Shown here one piece after another: positions 1 through 6,725 of a stretch of 34,702 nt of DNA (positions are counted from its first letter, which is position 1; the number at the start of each line of letters is the position of its first letter). The stretch spans positions 1 to 34,702 of the forward strand of contig SHWG01000007.1 of NCBI GenBank assembly GCA_009693905.1. Reading direction: 5' to 3'. The DNA is from Rhodospirillales bacterium (lineage in GTDB: Bacteria > Pseudomonadota > Alphaproteobacteria > Rhodospirillales > 2-12-FULL-67-15). Under the pieces are notes generated by a model. It did not search any database. It saw only the letters and a program-made list of their open reading frames with translations, and was not told where the DNA came from. Both the position numbers and the translations under genes were made by a program.

Positions 1-146
1 GTTTTTGTCTTCAAGTCGCCCCCTCGTTTTTGTTTTGGGCTGGCGTGGACGGCTGGTTGCGCCGCAAGGCGCCCTAAGTCACCGCCGCCACGGGCTTGCG
101 GGAACTTGCGGGCGAAGAAAGCCGCGAACACTCGCCGCCCGAAAAT

Positions 147-230
147 CTACTCCCGCGGCGCATTAAAGTCGTCGAGCCGCGGGACGATGCGGATGTCCTC
201 GTCTCGGGTCAGCCAGTTCAAACTCGGCAT
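147..230 (-). pseudogene. 27-codon remnant ORF, methyltransferase-like start joined to a PtsI-like tail
   Basis: This tiny ORF begins 18 bases after the parE stop codon. Its first half (MPSLNWLTRDEDIR) resembles, from memory, the N-terminus of a family of site-specific adenine DNA methyltransferases. Its second half (IRIVPRLDDFNAPRE, then stop) resembles the last 15 residues of PtsI in this window (VRIAMLLDDFNALQE, then stop), with 9 identical residues. It has no good ribosome binding site and is far too short to be an enzyme. I read it as a scar left by insertion or deletion beside the toxin-antitoxin pair. A chance ORF is possible. The remaining 1-146 bases hold nothing I can name. Confidence 0.3.
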
Positions 231-248
231 TGGTTTTTGCCCGTTTCA

Positions 249-608
249 TCATTCTGATTTTTCGGAACCCACGTGTCGGCTCGGCTCCATGCGCTCGTGC
301 AGCACACGCACGATCTCGACCAGGCCCGCCTTGACCGCGCGGTAGAAAATCACGTGCACCGGCGCGGCAACCGGCGCCTCGCTGCTTTGGTTGCGGCTGT
401 GCCGGATATGCAGGCTGCGAAGCCCGGCGAAGAGTTCGCTCCGGTCGACCGTCGAGCGCGCCCGAGGATCGTCGGCGATCCGGCGCAGCGCCGCCGCCAG
501 CAGCCCGCGATAGCGGATACGCGCTTCGGCTCCGTGTTGCATTTCGCTGGCGCGCAAGATCGATGCGATGTCGGCCTTCGCCGGATTGGATAGCCGATAG
601 CGCGCCAC
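249..608 (-). CDS. parE: RelE/ParE-family toxin
   Basis: This 119-residue protein fits the ParE branch of the RelE/ParE superfamily, whose better-known ParE members poison DNA gyrase and are neutralised by the partner antitoxin. The N-terminus (ARYRLSNPAKADIASI) is the usual first strand plus helix with the 'L-S-x-x-A-x-x-D-I' pattern. The C-terminal part (HVIFYRAVKAGLVEIVRVLHERM) is the typical 'I-x-Y-R...I-x-I-x-R-V-L-H-x-R-M' end of ParE toxins. The start is GTG, three bases after the parD stop, so translation is probably coupled to the antitoxin. A short stretch near residues 70-80 (RNQSSEAPVA) is longer than in many relatives. The family call is secure; the gyrase target is inferred from the family. 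Confidence 0.85.
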   Translation of the reverse strand: MARYRLSNPAKADIASILRASEMQHGAEARIRYRGLLAAALRRIADDPRARSTVDRSELFAGLRSLHIRHSRNQSSEAPVAAPVHVIFYRAVKAGLVEIVRVLHERMEPSRHVGSEKSE

Positions 609-611
609 CGA

Positions 612-884
612 TCACCGCGATCCGGCGGTTGCGAGGCCGTCGAGGGCGGCGTCGAGGTCCGCGTCGGCGATTTCCGTGAACTCGCCGCGATCGAGCGCGT
701 CGACTCCGGCCTTGATCCGCGCCCTGAGCGCTTTCAGCTTCAAAGCATCTTCGCGGCGGCGCTGCTGCAGCACGCGCAGCGCGTCGCGGATGGCTTCGCT
801 GGCGCTTTGGTATTCGCCTGTCTTGACCACCCGTTCGACAAAGGTGTCCTGCTCGGCGGTCAGATTGATGTTTCGGGTGGGCAT
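612..884 (-). CDS. parD: ParD-family antitoxin
   Basis: This 90-residue antitoxin has an N-terminal ribbon-helix-helix DNA-binding region (NINLTAEQDTFVERVVKTGEYQSASEAIRDALRVLQ). The pattern 'G-x-Y-x-S-x-S-E-x-I-R-x-A-L-R' is characteristic of ParD. The C-terminal helical tail, rich in charged residues, should wrap the toxin. I chose the ATG at 884 rather than an in-frame ATG 45 bases upstream because a strong Shine-Dalgarno sequence (GAGGAGG) lies just before it and the protein then starts at the family position (MPTRNINLT). It is the first gene of a two-gene operon with parE and probably represses its own promoter through the palindrome at 924-938. Confidence 0.88.
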   Translation of the reverse strand: MPTRNINLTAEQDTFVERVVKTGEYQSASEAIRDALRVLQQRRREDALKLKALRARIKAGVDALDRGEFTEIADADLDAALDGLATAGSR

Positions 885-910
885 GCCGTTCCTCCTCGAA
901 GGTCGGGGAC

Positions 911-939
911 ATAATATCATAACTGGCAAGGATTGCCAA
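911..939 (-). promoter_or_regulatory. parDE promoter with overlapping palindromic operator
   Basis: On the minus strand a -35 box TTGGCA (934-939) and a -10 box TATTAT (911-916) are separated by 17 bases, placing the start point about 20 bases upstream of the parD start codon. A perfect palindrome, TGGCAA-GGA-TTGCCA on the plus strand (924-938), overlaps the -35 box and spacer. That is where a ParD-type ribbon-helix-helix autorepressor would block RNA polymerase. The boxes and palindrome are seen; the autorepression is inferred. Confidence 0.6.
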
Positions 940-971
940 TGCTCGCCCGTCCCCCTCGAAATGCCCGCCCC

Positions 972-2738
972 CTACTCCTGCAGGGCGTTGAAGTCGTCGA
1001 GCAGCATGGCGATCCGGACCGCATCGACCTGGTCCATGATCAGGAGCGCCCGGTGGCGGGCGGCGAGCGCGTCCATGGCGCGGATGCGCTGCTTGACGCG
1101 CGGCAGATTGGCCGCGGCCATGGACAGCTCGCGGAAGCCGAGCCCCACCAGCAGGGCGGCGAAGCGCGGATCGCCCGCGATCTCGCCGCAGATGCTGACC
1201 GGAATGCCGGCGCGCACCGCCGCCTCGGACGCGAACTGCATCAGGCGCAGCACCGCGGGATGGAGCGGATCGAACAAATGCGCGACGGTCTCGTTGGCCC
1301 GGTCGGCGGCGAGCGTGTACATGGTGAGATCGTTGGAGCCGACGGCGAAGAAGTCGCACACCTTGGCGAGCGCGTCGGCGGCGAGCGCGGCGCCGGGAAC
1401 CTCGATCATCGCCCCCACCGGCGGGAGCTTCTCGGGCACGCCCCCGCGCCGGCGGCGGATTCCTTGCGCCACGCGCTCCAGGATCTCGCGCGCCTTGCGC
1501 ACCTCGCTCGGCGTCGTCACCATCGGCAGGAGAATCCGCACCGGCCCGTGCGCCGACGCGCGCAAGATGGCGCGGAACTGGGTTTCCAGCGTCTCGCGCT
1601 TTTTCAGCGACAATCGGATGCCGCGCAAGCCGAGCGCCGACGGGCCGCCGCCGGCGAGCCCGTCGGTGAGCACGGCGGCGAGCTTGTCGGCGCCGATATC
1701 GAGGGTGCGCACCGTGACCGGGCGGCCGTCCATGGCGGCGACGACGCGGGTGATCTCGCGCGCCTGCTCGTCTTCGCCGGGCAGATCGTCGCGGTTCATG
1801 AACATGAATTCGGTGCGCAGCAGCCCGACCCCGGCGGCGCCGGCGGCGCGGACCGCGTCCATTTCGAGCGGCAGCTCGACGTTCGCCTCGAGCCGGATTT
1901 CGGTGCCGTCGCGGGTCGCCGCCGGCAGGCCGCGCAGGCGGGCAAGGCGGTGGACGTCGCGCAAGCGTTCCTCGCGCCGGCGCTCGTAGGCCGCGAGCGT
2001 CGCCGGAGCGGGATCGAGGATCACGCGGCCCGAGTCCCCGTCCACGATGGTGACGGTTCCGCTCGTGGCGTGATCGAGCAGGCCGGCGACGCCGAGCACG
2101 GCGGGCAGGCCGAGCGCGCGCGCCATGATCGCGGTATGGCCTTCCGCGCCGCCGACCGTGGCGGCGCAGCCCATGACGCGCGCCGGGTCCATCTGCGCCG
2201 CGCCCGCCGGCGTGATCATGTCGGCGACGATGATCGCGCCCCTGGGCACGGCCGAAAACGGCTTGACCGGCGCGCGGGTGAGGTTCCGGACCAGGCGGTT
2301 GCCGATGCCGCGAATGTCCTCGAGCCGGGCGGCGAGATAAGGGTCTTTCATCTGGGCAAACGCGCGGCCGATGTCGACGATCTCGGCTTCGACCGCGGCC
2401 TCGGCGTTGATCCGGCCCTGCTCGATCCGCGCGCGCGCGCCGCGCAGCAGCCTTGATTCTCCCAGCATCTGTCCGTACGCGTCGAGGAGATGCGCTAGTT
2501 CCTCGCCGGCCGCGCCGCGCATGCCGCGCGCCTTGATCCGGAGCCGGCCGATCTGGCGCTTGGCGCGCTCGACCGCCGCGTCGAGGCGGGCGATCTCGGG
2601 TTCGACCGCGCGGGCGGCGATGGTGTAGGTCGGGACCTCGGCGGTTCCGCTCGCGCGCACGTAAGCCGGGCCGATGGCAATCCCCGGCGACACGCCGAGG
2701 CCCTTCAAGCTCCGTTCCGGGCGGCGTTCGGGGGTCAT
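972..2738 (-). CDS. ptsI: Phosphoenolpyruvate-protein phosphotransferase (PTS enzyme I)
   Basis: Enzyme I takes phosphate from phosphoenolpyruvate and passes it to HPr in the cytoplasm. The 588-residue protein has the EI N-terminal region, the phosphohistidine domain with active-site His201 (GGAEGHTAIMAR), and the PEP-binding barrel with Arg308 (GVGLLRTEFMF), the VGSNDLTMYTLAADR signature (467-480) and active-site Cys517 (VSICGEIAGDP). There is no N-terminal GAF domain, so it is EI-type rather than the GAF-containing PtsP type. It starts four bases after the ptsH stop and is the last gene of the hprK-rapZ-EIIA-ptsH-ptsI run. No sugar-specific EIIB or EIIC is present, which supports a regulatory phosphorelay. 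Its last 48 bases are repeated at 147-194. Confidence 0.95.
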   Translation of the reverse strand: MTPERRPERSLKGLGVSPGIAIGPAYVRASGTAEVPTYTIAARAVEPEIARLDAAVERAKRQIGRLRIKARGMRGAAGEELAHLLDAYGQMLGESRLLRGARARIEQGRINAEAAVEAEIVDIGRAFAQMKDPYLAARLEDIRGIGNRLVRNLTRAPVKPFSAVPRGAIIVADMITPAGAAQMDPARVMGCAATVGGAEGHTAIMARALGLPAVLGVAGLLDHATSGTVTIVDGDSGRVILDPAPATLAAYERRREERLRDVHRLARLRGLPAATRDGTEIRLEANVELPLEMDAVRAAGAAGVGLLRTEFMFMNRDDLPGEDEQAREITRVVAAMDGRPVTVRTLDIGADKLAAVLTDGLAGGGPSALGLRGIRLSLKKRETLETQFRAILRASAHGPVRILLPMVTTPSEVRKAREILERVAQGIRRRRGGVPEKLPPVGAMIEVPGAALAADALAKVCDFFAVGSNDLTMYTLAADRANETVAHLFDPLHPAVLRLMQFASEAAVRAGIPVSICGEIAGDPRFAALLVGLGFRELSMAAANLPRVKQRIRAMDALAARHRALLIMDQVDAVRIAMLLDDFNALQE

Positions 2739-2742
2739 GAAT

Positions 2743-3096
2743 TCAATCCCTCTCGTCGAATCCGGATTCGATCAGCGCCTGGATCGCATCCAGCGCCGCC
2801 CTGGCCGCCGGCCCGCGGGCCGCGATTTCGATGTCCATGCCCGGACCCGCCGCCAGCATCATCAGGCCCATGATCGAATGGCCCGAGACGGTCTGGCCGG
2901 CGCGCGAAACCTGGATGTAGGCGTCGAACTGGCCGACGAGCTTGACGAACTTGGCCGCGGCGCGGGCGTGCAATCCACGCTGGTTGCGGATGACCGCGTG
3001 GCGCCTGAGGACGGCATTATTCACGGTGCGCGGGGATTCTTTCGTTGGCCCATCTGCCGGTGGGACCGCGCGGGTCGGCGAACGCCCCTTGTTCAT
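2743..3096 (-). CDS. ptsH: Phosphocarrier protein HPr with N-terminal extension
   Basis: HPr relays phosphate from enzyme I to EIIA. The active-site His43 lies in NQRGLHARAAAKFV and the HPr-kinase target Ser74 in GHSIMGLMML. Their spacing of 31 residues equals that of His15 and Ser46 in classical HPr. At 117 residues the protein is about 28 longer than usual, all at the N-terminus (MNKGRSPTRAVPPADGPTKE). The extension is encoded by a copy of the dispersed palindromic repeat (3025-3072). The ATG lies one base after the EIIA stop, favouring coupled translation. A GTG at codon 25 would give a 93-residue protein of normal size, but neither start has a strong ribosome binding site, so the start is uncertain. 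Confidence 0.93.
   Translation of the reverse strand: MNKGRSPTRAVPPADGPTKESPRTVNNAVLRRHAVIRNQRGLHARAAAKFVKLVGQFDAYIQVSRAGQTVSGHSIMGLMMLAAGPGMDIEIAARGPAARAALDAIQALIESGFDERD
3025..3072 (-). repeat. Palindromic repeat inside the ptsH 5' end
   Basis: This 48-base stretch encodes much of the HPr N-terminal extension. It matches 18075-18122 (plus strand) at 37 of 48 positions without gaps: a shared 11-base left end (CGCGCGGTCCC), a short CCGG-centred hairpin, and a shared 12-base right part (GAATCCCCGCGC). The hairpin core also occurs twice in dnaX (32592-32639). Seen directly; the idea that it is mobile is inference. Confidence 0.6.
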
Positions 3097-3097
3097 G

Positions 3098-3505
3098 TCA
3101 CGCGCCGTTTTGGGCCAGGAGCTTGGAGGCGATGGTGATGTACTTGCGCCCGGCCTCCTGTGCGCTCACCGCCGCTTGGGGCAGAGTCTCCGTCTTGCGC
3201 GCGCTCGCCAACTTGATGAGCATCGGCAGATTCACGCCGGCGATGACCTCGACGTTGCCCTTGTCCATGATCGAGATGGCGAGATTGGACGGGGTGCCGC
3301 CGAACATGTCGGTGAGCACCGCGACGCCTTTGCCGGAATCGGTGCGGGCGACGGCGTCGAGAATCTCGGCGCGCTTCGCCTCCATGTCGTCGTCGGGACC
3401 GATGCACACGGTCGCGGTTTGCGGCTGCGCGCCGACGATGTGCTCGAGCGCGCTCTGCAGTTCGATCGCCAGGCGGCCGTGCGTGACCAGCACCATTCCG
3501 ATCAT
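3098..3505 (-). CDS. PTS mannose-family EIIA domain protein (PtsM type)
   Basis: This 135-residue, single-domain EIIA of the mannose family accepts phosphate from HPr. The phosphorylated histidine is His9 (MIGMVLVTHGRLA), followed by the family segment LTDMFGGTPSNLA and later NLPMLIKL. It has no fused EIIB and no EIIC partner nearby, so it is expected to act as a regulator rather than a sugar importer, as for the EIIA-Man homologues of alphaproteobacterial PTS operons. Its ATG overlaps the rapZ stop by four bases (ATGA) and its stop is one base from the ptsH start, giving coupled translation across three genes. The symbol ptsM is used for orthologues in some species; I leave it blank. Confidence 0.92.
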   Translation of the reverse strand: MIGMVLVTHGRLAIELQSALEHIVGAQPQTATVCIGPDDDMEAKRAEILDAVARTDSGKGVAVLTDMFGGTPSNLAISIMDKGNVEVIAGVNLPMLIKLASARKTETLPQAAVSAQEAGRKYITIASKLLAQNGA

Positions 3506-4488
3506 TGCCGTCGTCCCTTCGGTCGTTTAACAGTCTTGCGCGCGCGGAGCGCACGACTCCGGTTTCGGCCGGGGCGCCGATTGTGCGCCGCCACCGCCCC
3601 CGTTTCCAGATCCCTATGGCGAATCTCGACGGGAATCTCGCGCTTCTTCAGCCATTGGGCGAGCCGTTCGGCGACGAAAACGGAGCGGTGCCGCCCCCCG
3701 GTACAGCCGACCGCGAGGGTGAGGTAGCTCTTGCCTTCGGCGGCATAGCGCCCCAACAGCGGTCCGACCAACTGGGTGAGATGGCGGAAAAAACCCGCGA
3801 AGTGCCGATCGCGGCCGATATAGGCGGCCACCGCCCGGTCGCGGCCATCCCTGGGCTTCAGTTCGGGGCGGTAATGCGGATTGCGCAGGAACCGGACGTC
3901 GAACACCATATCCGCTTCGCCCGGCAGACCATGGCGATACGCGAACGAGGTCACGAACACCACCATGCCGCCCTCGGCGCCGGCGGCGAAACGGCCCGAG
4001 AGCACGTGCTTGAGTTCGCCAGGCCCGATCTCGCTCGTGTCGATGACCAGATCGGCGCGTTCGCGCGCCGCGCGCAAGAGCCGGCGCTCGCGGCGGATGC
4101 CCTCGCCGAGCGTGCCTGAGCCGGCGAGCGGATGGCGATGCCGGGTTTCGGCGTAGCGGCGCTGCAACACCGCGTCGGTCGCGTCCATGAAGACGAGGTG
4201 CGCTTTTTTTCCGGCATGCTTGGCAAGCGCGGCGAGCAGGCCGCGCACATTGAAATCGCGGGTGCGGACGTCGATGCCGACCGCGAGCGGGCGCTGGGGC
4301 CGGCCCCGGCCCGCGGGCGCGATTAGTTTTTCGAGCAATCCCAATGGCGCGTTGTCCACGGTTTCGAAGCCCATGTCCTCGAACGCCTTCAAGGCGGAGC
4401 TTTTTCCCGCCCCGGAGATCCCGGTGACGAGGACGACCCGGCGGGGAGTCGTGCGGGCGCGCGGGCTTAACCCCGCGCGCTTAATCAT
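3502..4488 (-). CDS. rapZ: RNase adapter RapZ / nucleotide-binding protein (YvcJ family)
   Basis: RapZ-family proteins bind nucleotides and, in enterobacteria, guide RNase E to GlmZ RNA to control amino-sugar synthesis; the alphaproteobacterial role is less clear. The 328-residue protein has a Walker A motif at 23-31 (GISGAGKSS), the family segment FEDMGFETVDNAPLGLL and the C-terminal VGCTGGRHRSVFVAE motif. The ATG at 4488 has an AAGGGG Shine-Dalgarno-like sequence. The first 14 residues (MIKRAGLSPRARTT) precede the conserved domain and are encoded by a palindromic repeat also found at the gltB start. The C-terminus carries a basic tail with a 16-base match to the hugZ leader. It lies 20 bases after hprK and overlaps the EIIA gene by four bases. 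Confidence 0.93.
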   Translation of the reverse strand: MIKRAGLSPRARTTPRRVVLVTGISGAGKSSALKAFEDMGFETVDNAPLGLLEKLIAPAGRGRPQRPLAVGIDVRTRDFNVRGLLAALAKHAGKKAHLVFMDATDAVLQRRYAETRHRHPLAGSGTLGEGIRRERRLLRAARERADLVIDTSEIGPGELKHVLSGRFAAGAEGGMVVFVTSFAYRHGLPGEADMVFDVRFLRNPHYRPELKPRDGRDRAVAAYIGRDRHFAGFFRHLTQLVGPLLGRYAAEGKSYLTLAVGCTGGRHRSVFVAERLAQWLKKREIPVEIRHRDLETGAVAAHNRRPGRNRSRALRARKTVKRPKGRRQ

Positions 4489-4505
4489 GGTGCGCCCCTT
4501 CGCGG
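4457..4505. repeat. Palindromic repeat spanning the rapZ start codon
   Basis: A hairpin with arms GCGCGCGGGC and CCCCGCGCGC around a TTAA loop (4457-4480) is followed by the rapZ start codon (complement of 4486-4488) and a GCGCCCCTT block that reads as the ribosome binding site on the minus strand. The same arrangement occurs at 18008-18056 around the gltB start. Hairpins with nearly the same arms recur at 28948-28970 and 28983-29004 by pheA. Confidence 0.6.
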
Positions 4506-4508
4506 CGG

Positions 4509-4961
4509 TCACGGTTTTCTCTTTCTTTTCCGGTGCCGCGTTATTCGCGCGAGCGCCATGCCGATCTTGATCGGTGCCGTCGCCTCGAACGGCGCGAGGC
4601 CGACGCGCGCCAGCGACACGCCGGCCATCACGCAGCGGCCGGGCGCGGGCATGCGTTCCACCCGCTCCGGTCTCGCCAAATCCACCACTAGAACGAGTTC
4701 GACGGCGGGGCGCCTCGGAACGGCGACGACGCCGATGCCGCGGACTTCGATCAACCCGGCCAGAGCCGGGGGCGCGGCCGCGAACAAGCGGTTGCGGCGA
4801 ACCGAAAGCACGACCCGGTCGTCGGCGACGAGAAGGGCGCCCCGGTCGATGAGCCGGAGCGCGAGATCGGATTTTCCCGCCCCCGGAGGGCCGCGCAACA
4901 AAACGCCCCGGCCGTTCACGGCGACCACGGTTCCATGGATCTGGCGGAGCGGGGCGGGCAT
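4509..4961 (-). CDS. hprK: HPr kinase/phosphorylase, short form
   Basis: HprK phosphorylates a serine of HPr (Ser74 here), altering the flow of phosphate through the PTS. At 150 residues this protein is about half the length of the Firmicutes enzyme. It contains only the C-terminal catalytic domain, the normal form in alphaproteobacteria. The Walker A motif is GPPGAGKSDLALRLI (24-38), the following LLVADDRVVL holds the catalytic acidic residue, and LIEVRGIGVV is the HprK signature loop. It ends 20 bases before rapZ. Upstream, the REP-like hairpins at 5031-5090 separate it from chvG, so whether it is read from the chvI promoter or from its own is open. Confidence 0.92.
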   Translation of the reverse strand: MPAPLRQIHGTVVAVNGRGVLLRGPPGAGKSDLALRLIDRGALLVADDRVVLSVRRNRLFAAAPPALAGLIEVRGIGVVAVPRRPAVELVLVVDLARPERVERMPAPGRCVMAGVSLARVGLAPFEATAPIKIGMALARITRHRKRKRKP

Positions 4962-5030
4962 GGGGGCAAGCGTGGAGCGAGCGGGTAAGGATTGTCAACG
5001 ATTTGTAATTAAGGGTGGTGGGTCAGTTTG

Positions 5031-5090
5031 CCCTCATGCTGAGCCTGTCGAAGCATGAGGGCCTCACCATTCGACAAGCTCAGGGTGAGG
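5031..5090. repeat. Twin REP-like hairpins
   Basis: Two hairpins sit back to back between chvG and hprK. The first (5031-5061) has perfect 10-base arms CCCTCATGCT and AGCATGAGGG. The second (5062-5090) has perfect 7-base arms CCTCACC and GGTGAGG. The two loops are nearly reverse complements of each other (TGAGCCTGTCGAA and TTCGACAAGCTCA), so the pair also forms one larger inverted repeat. Units of this kind are common intergenic repeats in alphaproteobacterial genomes. It could attenuate transcription from chvG into hprK or stabilise the upstream message. Confidence 0.75.
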
Positions 5091-5105
5091 CACAGGAAAG
5101 CGGTT

Positions 5106-6710
5106 TCAAGCGGCCGGAAGGGTGACGAGAAAGCGCGCGCCGAGCAGCCGCCCGGTTTCGTCGCGGCGGTTTTCGGCGCGGATCGTTCCGCCGTGGGCGG
5201 CGACGATCTGGCGCGAGATGCTGAGCCCGAGCCCGGAATGGATGCCGAACTTCTCGCCTTCGGGCCGGGCGCTGTAGAACCGATCGAAGATCGCGTTCTC
5301 GCTGCCTTCGGGAATCCCCGGCCCTTCGTCCTCGACGCTCGCGACCACGATCCCGGCGCCGGCCCGGGCGCCGAGCGTGATGGTGCCGCCGGGCGGGCTG
5401 AAGGACTGGGCGTTGGCGATCAGGTTGCGAAAGACCTGGACCAGCCGCCCTTCCACCCCGCGCACCGCGAGCGCAACGTCGGAGGCCAAGTCGAGCGCGA
5501 GCGCGGGCCCGTTGCCGCCGCTGGTCGCCCGGTGAACCTCGACCACCGTCTTCAATAGTTGATCGAGACGGACCGGCTCCAGCTTCGCTCGCGACAGCTC
5601 CGCGTCCACCCGCGAGGCCGCCGAGATGTCGTTGATCAGGCGATCCAGCCGCTGGATGTCGTCGGCGATGATCGCCATCAGCTTTTCCTTTTGCGCCGGA
5701 TCGTCGACCCGGCGGATGGTCTCGACCGCGCTTTGGATCGAGGTGAGAGGGTTCTTGATCTCGTGGGCGACGTCGGCGGCGAAGCTTTCGATCGCGTCCA
5801 TGCGCTGCCACAGCGCCTCGTTCATTTCCTTCAAGGAGGCGGCGAGTTCGCCGATCTCGTCGTTGCGCCGGCCGAAGTCGGGAATGCCGTGACGCTCGTG
5901 CACGCCGCCGCGCACCTTGCGCGCGGCGGCGGCGAGATGCAGCAGCGGCTGGGCGATGGTGCCGGCGAGATAGAGCGAGAGCAGCACCGTCACCGCCAGC
6001 GCGACGCCGAACATCTTGATGATATCGAGGCGCACCTGGTATATGGCCGCGTCGATTTCGGCCGAATCCTTGGACAACATCAGAGCGCCGAGAACTTTTT
6101 TGTAACGCTGCACCGGCACCGCGACGCTGAGAATCAGGCCCCCGTCCGGCGCGATGCGCACGGCGCGGTCCTCGTCGCCGCCGAGCGCGGCGACGACCTC
6201 GGCGTAGTCCTCGGCGCGGGGATTGGACGCTTCCTCGTAGGGCTCCATCCCCTCCAACCCGAACAGCCGGCTGAGAACGCGGTGATAGACTCCGAGCACC
6301 CGGCTCAGGATGCCCGGCCGTTCGCCCGGCGGCGGCAGGTCCTCGATGCTGACGCGGCTTCCGGTCATGCCGAGCGTGCGGCTGTCGGCGACCAGGGCCC
6401 CGTCGAGCTGATAGAGCCTGGCGCGCGCATCCGTCGTCTCCATCACGCGGCGGATGATGCGCGCCGCGAGCTCGGGCACCAGCTCCTCGCTCGCGAATTG
6501 GTCGACGGTGACCGCGACCTCGGCCACCGCGGCGGCGTAGGTGTCGGCCTGCAATTGCAGCGCGAACAGTTCGGTCTGGATCAGGCTGCGCTGATGCTGG
6601 CCGAGGAACAGAAGCCCGCCGACCAGGATCACCAGCGCGAGCACGTTGACCGCGAGAATCCGCCGGGTGATCGGCGACAGCCGGGGTCGCTTGGCGTGGG
6701 TTATCCGCAT
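5106..6710 (-). CDS. chvG: ChvG/ExoS-type sensor histidine kinase
   Basis: Membrane sensor kinase of the ChvG-ChvI system, which in rhizobia and Agrobacterium responds to acid and envelope stress. It has 534 residues: a transmembrane helix at about 18-37, a periplasmic sensor region of about 200 residues, a second helix near 232-252, a HAMP linker, the dimerisation domain with phospho-acceptor His316 (ADVAHEIKNPLTS), and an ATPase domain with N box Asn433 (NLIANAQSFSPPGG), G1 box DEGPGIPEG (461-469) and G2 box SGLGLSISRQIVAAHGG. It starts 15 bases after the chvI stop, in the same operon. The name rests on the Stimulus_sens-like layout and the chvI/hprK/pckA neighbourhood. Confidence 0.9.
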   Translation of the reverse strand: MRITHAKRPRLSPITRRILAVNVLALVILVGGLLFLGQHQRSLIQTELFALQLQADTYAAAVAEVAVTVDQFASEELVPELAARIIRRVMETTDARARLYQLDGALVADSRTLGMTGSRVSIEDLPPPGERPGILSRVLGVYHRVLSRLFGLEGMEPYEEASNPRAEDYAEVVAALGGDEDRAVRIAPDGGLILSVAVPVQRYKKVLGALMLSKDSAEIDAAIYQVRLDIIKMFGVALAVTVLLSLYLAGTIAQPLLHLAAAARKVRGGVHERHGIPDFGRRNDEIGELAASLKEMNEALWQRMDAIESFAADVAHEIKNPLTSIQSAVETIRRVDDPAQKEKLMAIIADDIQRLDRLINDISAASRVDAELSRAKLEPVRLDQLLKTVVEVHRATSGGNGPALALDLASDVALAVRGVEGRLVQVFRNLIANAQSFSPPGGTITLGARAGAGIVVASVEDEGPGIPEGSENAIFDRFYSARPEGEKFGIHSGLGLSISRQIVAAHGGTIRAENRRDETGRLLGARFLVTLPAA

Positions 6711-6725
6711 CCGTGGCCCGCGCCG

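Noticed and set aside
3-77. Plus-strand open frame from the left edge ending in WLRRKAP-stop
   Set aside because: Only 24 codons are visible, with no recognisable motif, so it cannot be distinguished from chance.
163-252. A possible third gene after parE beginning MMKRAKTNAEFELADP, reminiscent of BrnA-type antitoxins
   Set aside because: The frame ends after 29 codons in a basic run with no antitoxin domain; parE already has its antitoxin, and the alternative frame gives the better similarities.
163-1359. A 398-codon minus-strand frame across parDE and the ptsI end
   Set aside because: It runs through both parD and parE in another frame, is arginine-rich with no motif, and is explained by GC-rich codon structure.
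4467-4484. TTAA boxes near the rapZ start as a CtrA site
   Set aside because: The spacing is ten bases, not the seven of the CtrA consensus, and the boxes belong to the palindromic repeat.
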